Below are positions 1 through 8,037 of a stretch of 64,000 bases of DNA, piece by piece (position 1 is the stretch's first letter; the number at the start of each line of letters is the position of its first letter). Position numbers and translations under genes: made by a program. This DNA is from an uncultured Clostridia bacterium (lineage in GTDB: Bacteria; Bacillota; Clostridia; UMGS1883), in contig CAKSNY010000005.1 in NCBI GenBank assembly GCA_934476455.1, positions 1 to 64,000 on the forward strand, read 5' to 3'. The notes under the pieces are model-generated. The model ran no database searches, had not been told where the DNA came from, and saw only the letters and a list, made by a program, of their open reading frames with translations.

Positions 1-2
1 CT

Positions 3-284
3 TCATATTTTTCTACAGAATCTTATTTTGCTGTTGACAGTACTTACTACGGTGAGATTACTGCAAATGATGGTTCTTTTATAAAGTTGCAATGTGCAAA
101 TGACGGAAGTCAGGAACTTGTTTTCTCTTTAACCGATGTCATCTGCTATGACACAACTGAAAAAAGAGCGTATATGAGTAATCAACGGGAGCTGTTTGAT
201 AAAATTAATTATGGTACTGCATCGAGAAAGGCTTTTGTATATTGTAACTACGGTTCTACAACTTTTATTGTTGTTTACAAATAA
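3..284 (+). CDS. C-terminal end of an unidentified protein (cut by window edge)
   Basis: The reading frame is open from base 3 to a TAA at 284, so the gene starts before the window. The 93 visible residues contain several short beta-strand-like stretches rich in Tyr, Ser and Thr and no motif I recognise. The downstream exported protein follows after 40 bases on the same strand, so the two may be co-transcribed. No function can be given from this fragment. Confidence 0.6.
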   Translation, partial: SYFSTESYFAVDSTYYGEITANDGSFIKLQCANDGSQELVFSLTDVICYDTTEKRAYMSNQRELFDKINYGTASRKAFVYCNYGSTTFIVVYK

Positions 285-324
285 CATTTGCCTGAAATAA
301 TTGATAAAGGAAGGTGGGAGAAGG

Positions 325-1245
325 GTGAAAAAGCGAAAAATTGGTTTAATTGCAACTATTGTATTTTTATTATTTCTCCTTCTTTCCTCAGGATATACAA
401 TATATGCAAACGGGGAAAATACTGAGAAATTTTCATACATAGAAGAAAATTTTAATAATACTTTGCACGAAAACATTATAAGCGGCTATGACTTTAATGG
501 CGAAAAAACAAAATTTTTATCTGTTTTTGACGGAAAAGGTTATCCGTTGCCTGAATTTAATGCTGAAAACTCCATTACAGAACTTTCGTTTGATATGTTG
601 TTTTCTGAAATGGAAGATGACGAGATACTGTTTTTTGGAGAACATTCTCTTTTAAGCATTTGTAATGATGAATTGCAGTTTGGTGGAAGAACAATTCTTC
701 AACAAATAAATCACGAATGGTATAAAATAAAGGTTATTATAAATGGTGACGGCATACAGATATTTGTCAATGATGTTAAATGCTTTGATAAGGTATCTTT
801 TCCTCAGGAGGTAAATCCCAAGCAGCTTAAGATAATATTTATGGCAACAAATTCAAAAATTTATCTCGATAATGTTTGTCTGAAAAAACGACAAAGCGGA
901 GATGTTGAGATTTTAACAACGAATTATACAAGATTTGGTTGCCATATACATAAGTTGTATCCGGGACCGGTTCAATCCGGAGTTACTGTTTATAATTATT
1001 CTGATGAGGAGATAAAAGGAAAAGCTTTTTTGTGTATGTATAAAGAAAGTAACGGACAAATACTTCTCGAAAAAATTATTGAGATAGAAAATGCCGTTGT
1101 AAAAAAAGACAGTTGCGAAAGCTTTTTTGCAGAGATAATTGTTCCGGACTCACAGGAAAAGTATTATTTAAAAACGTTCTTCTGGGAAATGACTGAACTA
1201 AAGCCTTTTATAAATAATGCGATTATAGAGAATTACAACAAGTAA
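325..1245 (+). CDS. Exported protein with laminin-G/concanavalin-like domain
   Basis: The start is taken at the GTG at 325, preceded by an AGGAAGGTGGGAG ribosome site; an upstream TTG at 301 in the same frame lacks one. The N-terminus is a clear signal peptide (MKKRK followed by a long Ile/Leu/Phe core, ending near YANG). Residues about 70-195 resemble the jelly-roll domains seen in several exported proteins of this window, ending in the typical IYLDNVCLKK strand. The C-terminal 100 residues look like another beta domain. There is no catalytic motif. The protein lies 13 bases upstream of the LplB-like permease and is not a solute-binding protein by sequence, so its part in uptake is unknown; surface binding of a glycan is a guess. 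Confidence 0.6.
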   Translation: MKKRKIGLIATIVFLLFLLLSSGYTIYANGENTEKFSYIEENFNNTLHENIISGYDFNGEKTKFLSVFDGKGYPLPEFNAENSITELSFDMLFSEMEDDEILFFGEHSLLSICNDELQFGGRTILQQINHEWYKIKVIINGDGIQIFVNDVKCFDKVSFPQEVNPKQLKIIFMATNSKIYLDNVCLKKRQSGDVEILTTNYTRFGCHIHKLYPGPVQSGVTVYNYSDEEIKGKAFLCMYKESNGQILLEKIIEIENAVVKKDSCESFFAEIIVPDSQEKYYLKTFFWEMTELKPFINNAIIENYNK

Positions 1246-1258
1246 TGGGGAGAGAAAT

Positions 1259-2191
1259 ATGGAGCTTATTAAAAAGAAAGACAAAAAGGAAAATACAACT
1301 CTAAAACTTATCTTAAAGCATAAAAATATTTATATTATGCTTATTCCGATAATTTTGTTTTACATAGTTTTTTATTACGTACCGATGTTGGGAAATATAA
1401 TTGCCTTTCAGGACTATAAGATAACAAGAGGCATTATGAAAAGCGATTTTGTAGGATTTAAACACTTTTCGAATTTCCTCAATGATGTTTATTTTTGGAG
1501 ACTTTTGAAAAACACATTGAGAATTAACATCTACGGACTAATCTTTTGGTTTCCGACACCTATTATATTTGCACTGATGCTAAATGAAGTGAGGTCTGAA
1601 AAATTCAAGAAAGCAGCTCAGACAATAACGTATATGCCTCACTTTATTTCAACGGTTGTTATTTGCAGTATGGTAACAAGCTTTGTTTCAAGTGACGGAA
1701 TTATAAATTCTATAATTGTCTCTTTGGGCGGTGAGCCTATAGGATTTCTTACCGACCCGAAGTATTTTGTAGGAGTTTATACTGTTTCGGATATATGGCA
1801 GGAAATGGGATGGAGCAGTATTATTTACCTTTCTGCCCTGTCATCAATTGACCAACAGTTATATGAGGCAGCATCTATTGACGGAGCATCAAGGTGGAAA
1901 CAAACAATTCATATAACAATTCCCGGGATTTTGCCGACTATATCTATTATCTTAATAATGACAATAGGTAAAATGCTTTCAATTGGTTTTGAAAAGGTAA
2001 TGCTTCTTTATAATCCTGCAATCTACGAAACAGCAGATACCATAAGTACATATGTGTATCGTCAGGGTATATTGAGTACAAATTACAGCTATTCTACTGC
2101 TGTAGGTCTGTTTAATTCAATAATCAACTTAATACTGCTTGTGTTTGCAAATGAGACAAACAAACGAACAAACGGAAATGGATTGTTTTAG
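1259..2191 (+). CDS. Sugar ABC transporter permease, LplB family (CUT1)
   Basis: Inner-membrane permease of about 310 residues with six predicted membrane segments and the binding-protein-dependent permease signature. The EAA loop is seen as YEAASIDGASRWK, followed by the ITIPGILPT stretch; this loop contacts the ATPase. The closest relative in the window is the permease at 48021-48968, which has the same N-terminal pattern (YYVPMLGNIIAFQDYK). It pairs with the YtcP-type permease 88 bases downstream. No ATPase gene is in the window; CUT1 systems of this type commonly share one general MsmX-like ATPase encoded elsewhere. The codon use is visibly more AT-rich than that of the homologue in the main polysaccharide locus. 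Confidence 0.9.
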   Translation: MELIKKKDKKENTTLKLILKHKNIYIMLIPIILFYIVFYYVPMLGNIIAFQDYKITRGIMKSDFVGFKHFSNFLNDVYFWRLLKNTLRINIYGLIFWFPTPIIFALMLNEVRSEKFKKAAQTITYMPHFISTVVICSMVTSFVSSDGIINSIIVSLGGEPIGFLTDPKYFVGVYTVSDIWQEMGWSSIIYLSALSSIDQQLYEAASIDGASRWKQTIHITIPGILPTISIILIMTIGKMLSIGFEKVMLLYNPAIYETADTISTYVYRQGILSTNYSYSTAVGLFNSIINLILLVFANETNKRTNGNGLF

Positions 2192-2279
2192 TAAGTTTTA
2201 ATGTTAAAGCTTTTCAGAAAATTAAAACAGTCGCTAACAGGCATAGCTTTTTGAGTTTTGTTAATTTTAAGGCGGCAGA

Positions 2280-3164
2280 ATGGAGAAATTTATGATTAAA
2301 AGAACAAGAGGGGAAACTATATATGCAGTATTCAATACAATTATTATTACTGCAGTTTTAATATGTGCCTTATATCCGTGCATATACGTGCTTTTTGCTT
2401 CAGTCAGTGAGGCAGCAGAGTTGTATGGCGGTAAATTGCTTCTATGGCCAAAGGGGTTTAATCCGGGAAATTACTTGGCAGTATTAAAAAATAAAATGAT
2501 ATGGACAGGATACGCAAATACCTTCTTTTATGCAGGTGTTGGAACAACCTTGAGTGTGCTTTTTACAGTTGTTGCAGCATACTGCCTTTCGAGAAAAGAT
2601 TTACCGGGAAAGAACGCAATAGTTATGGCGATGGTATTTACTATGTATTTTTCAGGTGGTATGATTGCAAATTATATTTTGGTAAGAAGTCTTCATCTGC
2701 TTGATACACGTGTGGCGATGATTCTTCCGGGACTTATAAGTACATATAATTTTATCATTGTTCTAACGTATTTTAAGGGTCTCCCGGAAAGCCTGGAGGA
2801 AGCTGCAATGATTGATGGTGCAAACGAATATAAGATATTATTCCGAATTTTAATGCCGCTTGCAAAACCGGTTATATCAGTTATTGCATTGTATTACCTT
2901 GTAGCAATATGGAACAACTTTATGAATGCTCTTTTATACATTAATAGCCCTGAAAAGTATCCGTTACAGCTTGTACTGCGTGAAATACTATATCAGGGAA
3001 GCATGGAGCAACAGACAAATTCCCAGATTGATACGGCAGCAATGCAGCAGGAAACAATTAAATATGCTGTTATGGTTGTCTCAACCCTTCCGGTGCTTTG
3101 CGTATATCCATTTATTCAAAGATATTTTGTAAAGGGCGTTATGATAGGTGCGGTTAAAGGATAA
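2280..3164 (+). CDS. Sugar ABC transporter permease, YtcP family (CUT1)
   Basis: A 294-residue permease with six membrane segments. The EAA loop reads LEEAAMIDGANEYK and the C-terminus ends in the family pattern FIQRYFVKGVMIGAVKG. The start ATG has an AAGGCGG ribosome site. With the LplB-like partner it should form the membrane channel of a complex-oligosaccharide importer. The solute-binding protein expected for the system is not seen here and may lie left of the window. Transcription ends at the strong hairpin at 3187-3235. Confidence 0.9.
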   Translation: MEKFMIKRTRGETIYAVFNTIIITAVLICALYPCIYVLFASVSEAAELYGGKLLLWPKGFNPGNYLAVLKNKMIWTGYANTFFYAGVGTTLSVLFTVVAAYCLSRKDLPGKNAIVMAMVFTMYFSGGMIANYILVRSLHLLDTRVAMILPGLISTYNFIIVLTYFKGLPESLEEAAMIDGANEYKILFRILMPLAKPVISVIALYYLVAIWNNFMNALLYINSPEKYPLQLVLREILYQGSMEQQTNSQIDTAAMQQETIKYAVMVVSTLPVLCVYPFIQRYFVKGVMIGAVKG

Positions 3165-3186
3165 TCTGATAACAATAACACAAAAG

Positions 3187-3235
3187 ACAAAAAAGATGAA
3201 CTGTGACAACGATTGTCACAGTTCATCTTTTTTGT
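3187..3235. terminator. Bidirectional terminator between convergent genes
   Basis: A perfect inverted repeat with 23-base arms and a 3-base loop (CGA). The stem core is GAACTGTGACAA/TTGTCACAGTTC, flanked by A-runs on one side and T-runs on the other, so it can end transcripts from both the permease operon and the convergent AraC gene. Confidence 0.92.
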
Positions 3236-3243
3236 GTGAGCGG

Positions 3244-5496
3244 TTAAATAAATTTTCTGTATTCACCAGGCGTCATACCTGTCAGTTGCTTGAATTTTCG
3301 GATATACGATATTGAACTTAAATATCCCACGCTTTGAGCGATTTCATTTATAGTTTTATTTGTGTTTTTTAAAAGTTCTTTTGATTTATCAATTCGCATA
3401 GTATGCAGATAATCTAAAAACAACATTCCAGTTTGTTCTTTGAAAAACTTACATAAATAATTGTATGAAACATAAACCTGAGAAGATATTTGTTTTAGGG
3501 ATATATCAGGATCCATATAGTGAGAAGTAATATATTTATAAATATTTTCCATAAGTGTTATGTTAGAATTTGATTTTTTATTTTGTATGTAGTTACAAAG
3601 AGAAGTATAATTGTTTTTGATAATATTAAAGCTTTCGTTATAATTACGGCTTGATAAAGTTTGCTTTGTTTGAAAAATATATTCTTCAGTTTCATCACAC
3701 AGAATATTAAGCCGCATAACACTGTCTTCAAGAACATCTGCAAGTGAAAAACAAATATATGCATATATACCCAATGTCAGAATGTTTTTTTCGAACAAAA
3801 CTTCGTGGTACCTGTCGAAAAATTCAGATACACCGGTACTGTCACCACCCAAAAGTGCTTTTTGCAAACATTCACGTTCTTCTTTGGTAAAGTAAATATC
3901 GCCGGCAAGCCTCTTCTGAGTAGCATTAAGATAGTTGCATTTGTTTTCGCCTGAAAGTTTAAGGGAAAATAAAGCATCTTCATATGATTTAGAGAAGCTA
4001 TTTAAGCTCTTTACATTACGTCCTACACCTATAGTAATTGAAATGTTTTTCAAATCAAGATTTGAAATAAGGTGACTCAAATGGTCCTGAATAAAGAATT
4101 CATCATAATCGTGATTTAAGACTATCACAACATTTGATGTTAGCATCGGGATAACAAAGTGAACAATACCTTCTCTGCTTGATAAATCCTGAATTGCAGC
4201 AAGAAGAGAAAAACGGAGCATTGAAGATTTATCCTGATCAGATTCTGCAAAATTTATTACTACAGCCTGATAATTAGAGTATATAAATTTTATATCGTAG
4301 CAATCAAACGCTGTAGAAAAAGATTCTTCCGTGAGGTCGGATGAATTTTGTAATAATTGATAAAACAGATTTGTTGTTATGGTTTGTTGTTGCTTTTCCA
4401 CAATGGTTTTCAAATCTTTATTACTGTTAACAAGGTCAAAAATAAAGTTTTGAATTTGAGAAAAACTTTGTATTTTGAATGATAATGCATTATTCTGCGG
4501 GTCTGTATTAACGAGTGCATTAAAGGGTGAAAACATCTTTGCAGATAACTTATAGGAAACAACTAGGTAAAGTATTCCCACAATTAAAACTGCCAAAGAA
4601 ATTAGTAGCTGCATATATTGAAAATTGTTTGAAATATTTTGGGTAGGGAAGACACACAGATAATTTAATGAATAAAGATTGGATTTTTGACATAACAGGT
4701 AATAATTTTTACCAATGTTAATTGGCTTGTTATATTGATTGACAGGAGCAGTATCAAAAGATATATTTTTAGGTAAGGAGCCTAATTCATATAAGGTGTT
4801 GTTTTCTGAATCAACAATCATAGTATAGAGTTCATTGGATTCAGGTGTAAAAATGTTATGAGAATTAAGAATGTTATAGGAATTGATAATGTTATTTATA
4901 TTTATCAGGCTTATCATAGTAGCAGATGCTTGACTGTTTTGTAAAAATAATGGTTTAACGAGCATGACAGAGTCGGGCGAGGACTCCTGAAGAGAAATTA
5001 TCTGTTCTGAATAATCAAATAATAAATTCTCAACTTCCGCAAGGGACAATTTTGAGCCTGGTAAAAAAGTTTCATAAAAATCCTCAAGAGAATAAAGTGA
5101 ATTTCCGGAAAGGATGCATCTTTGATTAGGATAATATAAGAAAACGGAAAAATAGGTTGTTTTATATTTCATATATGTATCTATTGTATTGATGACCTGC
5201 TTTGCGTTATAAATATAAGAACTATAATCTTTTGCGGGAGAAATTGAAGAGAAATTATATACATCAATATTTTCTACAAGCTTTACGGCAGTTAAATTTA
5301 TTTCTGCAAAATAAGTATCTATGTAGTTCTTTAAATTAGTAACATACTCAGTTTTAAGAGTTTTCATATCAGATTTGTACGTGTTTCCTGAAATTGATAT
5401 TATAGCAAAATTTAGTGCCAGAAAAGGGATTACAAAAAATAAAACATAGTGTAAGTATATTTTCTTTACAAGACTGATTCTATACTTGTGGTTCAT
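3244..5496 (-). CDS. Membrane-anchored AraC/YesN-type transcriptional regulator
   Basis: This 750-residue protein has a first membrane segment near residues 14-33, an extracytoplasmic sensor region of about 260 residues, a second membrane segment near residue 290-310, a cytoplasmic linker with a degenerate response-regulator-associated region, and a C-terminal AraC double helix-turn-helix (from about residue 645; DISLKQISSQVYVSYNYLCKFFK and TINEIAQSVGYLSSISYIRKFK, given here as two stretches around the recognition helices). The ribosome site AAGGAGGGGG is very strong. Proteins of this build sense a glycan fragment outside and switch on an adjacent sugar-uptake operon; here the convergent permease pair is the likely target. 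It is the same type as the regulator at 44744-46987, but AT-rich in base use. Confidence 0.88.
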   Translation of the reverse strand: MNHKYRISLVKKIYLHYVLFFVIPFLALNFAIISISGNTYKSDMKTLKTEYVTNLKNYIDTYFAEINLTAVKLVENIDVYNFSSISPAKDYSSYIYNAKQVINTIDTYMKYKTTYFSVFLYYPNQRCILSGNSLYSLEDFYETFLPGSKLSLAEVENLLFDYSEQIISLQESSPDSVMLVKPLFLQNSQASATMISLININNIINSYNILNSHNIFTPESNELYTMIVDSENNTLYELGSLPKNISFDTAPVNQYNKPINIGKNYYLLCQKSNLYSLNYLCVFPTQNISNNFQYMQLLISLAVLIVGILYLVVSYKLSAKMFSPFNALVNTDPQNNALSFKIQSFSQIQNFIFDLVNSNKDLKTIVEKQQQTITTNLFYQLLQNSSDLTEESFSTAFDCYDIKFIYSNYQAVVINFAESDQDKSSMLRFSLLAAIQDLSSREGIVHFVIPMLTSNVVIVLNHDYDEFFIQDHLSHLISNLDLKNISITIGVGRNVKSLNSFSKSYEDALFSLKLSGENKCNYLNATQKRLAGDIYFTKEERECLQKALLGGDSTGVSEFFDRYHEVLFEKNILTLGIYAYICFSLADVLEDSVMRLNILCDETEEYIFQTKQTLSSRNYNESFNIIKNNYTSLCNYIQNKKSNSNITLMENIYKYITSHYMDPDISLKQISSQVYVSYNYLCKFFKEQTGMLFLDYLHTMRIDKSKELLKNTNKTINEIAQSVGYLSSISYIRKFKQLTGMTPGEYRKFI

Positions 5497-5552
5497 AAGC
5501 CCCCTCCTTAAATTTTTATCGAATTTGTAGGCTTAACCCATTTTATAGTTAC

Positions 5553-5581
5553 ATTATATCACGGGCATATGTCTAAAACAA
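5553..5581 (-). promoter_or_regulatory. Likely promoter of the AraC-type gene
   Basis: On the minus strand TTGTTT is followed after 17 bases by TATAAT, about 60 bases upstream of the start codon at 5496. The -10 box is perfect and the -35 box weak, as expected for an activated or weakly expressed regulator gene. Confidence 0.5.
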
Positions 5582-5782
5582 GAGGTATTATTTACACTAA
5601 ATAATTTTTGCATACAAAATTACAAATGGTTTATTTTTAGCTTTGAATAAAGATGAAAATCATAATACATATAAGCTTAAAAGTATTACTTAATGCGATG
5701 CTTTCTTAAAAACAAAAATGCTTCTAATTGACAATTTGAAAAGTTCTATAAAGTGCTATATAAAGCTAAATTCAAGACCTTG

Positions 5783-5816
5783 CAAAGAAAAATTCCCCCG
5801 TGGGAATTTTTCTTTG
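5783..5816. terminator. Terminator-like hairpin in a gene-free stretch
   Basis: A perfect 15-base inverted repeat (CAAAGAAAAATTCCC and its complement) with a 4-base loop. No gene ends here on either strand, so its use is unclear. The surrounding 5.58-6.1 kb stretch has no credible gene; it also holds a spaced ACGGATT/AATCCGT inverted repeat (about 5890-5932). Confidence 0.5.
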
Positions 5817-6098
5817 TGTGTGTGCAATTGCTACGTTTTTTATGATGAGAATAAAAAAATTTAAAAAACGTGCAGAAAAAACAGCTCCACGGATTGTAAT
5901 ACTTTTATAAGTAATATATACTGAATCCGTAAAAATGGTAAGCAGTTAAGCGTAATTTTTGATTTATTTATTCCTTCTTTAACGGGATAACTATGTACAA
6001 AAAACGCTTTTTTATGAATTTGAGGATAATGAAACGAAGTAAAGTGTAAAGGCATTTTGAGATATTTATTGTTAATTTGTAAACTTTTGCCGAAGTGC

Positions 6099-6127
6099 TT
6101 TACAACGGCTATGTGGTATGATATTAT
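6099..6127 (+). promoter_or_regulatory. Promoter of candidate structured RNA, copy 1
   Basis: TTTACA (6099-6104), a 17-base spacer and TATTAT (6122-6127). The conserved RNA block TGCGTGGGGTTCCC begins 19 bases after the -10 box. The second copy at 52.6 kb has the same boxes, the same 17-base spacer and exactly the same distance to the conserved block. Confidence 0.7.
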
Positions 6128-6133
6128 ATAATC

Positions 6134-6428
6134 AATAATTAATTTATGCGTGGGGTTCCCTGGACTGACAAAGTCAGTCCTAGCATACTAGATGTCGTGA
6201 TTGTAATTTAAAGCCAACGGTATAACTATGCCCTTTTTTAAAAGGGTAGCTGTTAGCTTTATTTAGTTCATTTTTATTTTACACTTTATAAGATTAATGA
6301 ATTAATATGAGTATATTTAGGTTTCTTAACTTAAATGCTCCGCAAAGTCAGCTATGCTGACAAAATGAATAAAGAGGTTAAAAGAATGTAGAATTAAATC
6401 CAAAAGGATTAGTCTGCATTCTTTTTTT
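6134..6428 (+). ncRNA. Candidate structured RNA upstream of integrase module, copy 1
   Basis: About 295 bases from the predicted start of transcription to a clear intrinsic terminator, with no open reading frame. Visible structure: the invariant block TGCGTGGGGTTCCC (6147-6160); a hairpin GGACTGAC-AAA-GTCAGTCC (6162-6180); the conserved tail TAGCATACTAGATGT (6181-6195); a hairpin CCCTTTT/AAAAGGG around 6230-6247 nested in TAACTA/TAGCTGTTA; a hairpin GTCAGC-TAT-GCTGAC near 6351-6366; and the terminator. The first hairpin covaries with copy 2 at 52.6 kb, which supports a functional RNA rather than a DNA site. I do not recognise the family; a covariance search against Rfam (raiA, ROOL and the mobile-element RNAs) would place it or show it to be new. 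Confidence 0.6.
6384..6428 (+). terminator. Intrinsic terminator of candidate RNA copy 1
   Basis: The arms GAATGTAGAATTAAATCC and GGATTAGTCTGCATTC pair around an AAAA loop and are followed by seven T residues (6422-6428). Confidence 0.85.
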
Positions 6429-6920
6429 GTCTAAATGCAAGGTTGAATTGAAGTCCTATTGGCAGTTATCTGTACTGTCTTACAGATAGCTGTACGGACA
6501 CAGGTTAATAAATGAATTAAGCGATTTTTAAAACGCAAAGTTTTCATCGGATTTGTATGCGTACACTTTTGAAATCCGAAAAGATTAGACAGAATCTTGA
6601 CGCAGTAGCGGCTGCGAAATATTTTACATATGTCACCGCTATGATATATTTCAGCATCGGCAATACCAATGCCCCTGAGTTTAGCAGGTATGATGCTAAC
6701 CACTGGATAGTTTCTATCCACCATATGGAATGTGGGAATATTACTAACCGGGCAATATGCCAATAGATAATACAAATTATACTAAATGGAGACAGAGATA
6801 ATAAACAAGCCTCAATATACCGATATAAAGGGAAATTTATATAATTCATATCGGGAAACAGAGAGGTAACGGGTGTTAAAGAGAACGGTATTGCTATGTC
6901 TGAAAGAAAGGATTTTTCAG
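6429..6920 (+). other. Gene-free region rich in inverted repeats
   Basis: No convincing coding sequence. Hairpins visible are CAGTTATCTGTA/TACAGATAGCTG (about 6451-6486), CGGATTT/AAATCCG (about 6549-6583), and TGGATAG-TTT-CTATCCA (about 6705-6722). The stretch lies between the RNA terminator and the recombinase and may hold recombination sites, leader structures or a second RNA. Confidence 0.35.
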
Positions 6921-7795
6921 ATGACTAACTTATATAAAAATTTAGAAGTTCAATTCAACAAAGTATTCAGACATTTAAAAGTAGGCAGCTTTAAAACAAG
7001 AGAAAGGTATGCAAAAGCTTTTAAAAGATTTATGGTATATCTTGCAAAAGAATATCATCTACAAAAGCTTTCAAACATTTCTGAAAAGCACATACTTTCA
7101 TATCTGAATTACTTACAGAAAAAAGGTAATGCTGCATCAACAATAAAAACAGAGCTTGCAGCCATACGCTTTTTCCACGACAATCTGCCTTATGCAAAAT
7201 ATACTCTGCCGACAAATGATGAGCTTGAATTAAAAAGACGTACATTTGGTGGAGTAGACAGAACCTGGGACAGCAAAGAATATAACCTGATGGTAGCAAA
7301 AGCAATAGAAACAAACCATAGTGATTATGTAGCTATTCTTTCGCTTGCAAGGTATGCAGGGTTGCGACTTGAGGAATGTTTTCGTATAGATACTAATGAA
7401 GCCGAAAAAGCAATTCAAACAGGTAAACTGTTCGTAAAAGGCAAAGGCGGTCTTACAAGATATGTTCCGATTAACAAAAGCATTGAAATCGCATTAAGAA
7501 ATGCACTTGAAAATGTTAAACGTGGAGAAAAGCTATTTGTATAAGAAACAATGACAAAACACATCTTGCAATGAAAAGATTACAATGCTTTATTGCATAT
7601 CACAGAAAAGAGTTTACCGAAGAACGTATTACTTTTCACGGATTACGTCATACATACGCACACGAACAGTACGAAGAATTTAACAAGAACGGTAAAAACG
7701 AAAAAGAAGCACGGAGAATGGTATCCGAGCTTCTGGGGCATCACAGAGATGATGTAACAAGAATATATCTTGCCGGCGGCGATGAGGATGTTTAA
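6921..7795 (+). pseudogene. Tyrosine recombinase, frameshifted
   Basis: The first part (6921 to a stop at 7544) carries the SAM-like DNA-binding domain and the catalytic Arg region (ARYAGLRLEEC, Arg149). The rest of the catalytic domain continues in another frame from about 7541 to 7795, with the HGLRHTYA box, LLGHH and the tyrosine in TRIYL. All five catalytic residues exist but are split by a one-base shift near 7538-7541. No classical slippery heptamer is visible, so this is most likely a broken gene rather than programmed frameshifting. The start ATG at 6921 has an AAAGGA site; the longer GTG start at 6873 does not. It belongs to the same operon as the excisionase and integrase that follow. 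Confidence 0.8.
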
Positions 7796-7958
7796 TTCTT
7801 ATCCCGACATACTTTCCGTTAAGCAGCTGTGCGAAATACTTGACATAGGCAAAAATACAGCCTACAGGCTGTTACAAAGCGGAGAAATTAAAAGCATAAA
7901 GATTGGTAAGGTATATAAGATACCTAAGAAAGAAGTACACAAATATCTTAGCAGATAG
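7785..7958 (+). CDS. Excisionase-like / AlpA-type helix-turn-helix protein
   Basis: A 57-residue protein with the pattern of MerR-like excisionase domains: ILSVKQLCEILDIGKNTAYRLLQ forms the helix-turn-helix (split here around the turn) and IKSIKIGKVYKIPKKEVHKYL forms the wing. Its start overlaps the end of the recombinase frame, which implies translational coupling. ATG at 7785 or 7791 are both possible. In related elements such proteins set the direction of integrase recombination and so favour excision. Confidence 0.75.
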   Translation, partial: RMFNSYPDILSVKQLCEILDIGKNTAYRLLQSGEIKSIKIGKVYKIPKKEVHKYLSR

Positions 7959-7970
7959 ACTTGAAATCGG

Positions 7971-8006
7971 AGTCCGTCAATGATATATTTATATTGTTGA
8001 CGGACT
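7971..8006 (+). other. Hairpin between excisionase and integrase genes
   Basis: A perfect 10-base inverted repeat, AGTCCGTCAA/TTGACGGACT, with a 16-base loop. It has no T-run, so it is not an ordinary terminator; it may tune integrase expression or be a protein-binding site. Confidence 0.45.
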
Positions 8007-8037
8007 ATCTGACAACGAAAGGAGAATCACAGAAATT

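Noticed and set aside
325..1245. Solute-binding protein for the left permease pair
   Set aside because: No lipobox and no type 1 binding-protein pattern; the middle is lamin-G-like.
6557..6766. Possible small protein of 69 residues
   Set aside because: No ribosome site, overlapping frames on both strands, and the DNA is dominated by inverted repeats.
7538..7545. Programmed frameshift in the element 1 recombinase
   Set aside because: No slippery heptamer and no clear downstream pseudoknot; a plain one-base mutation is simpler.
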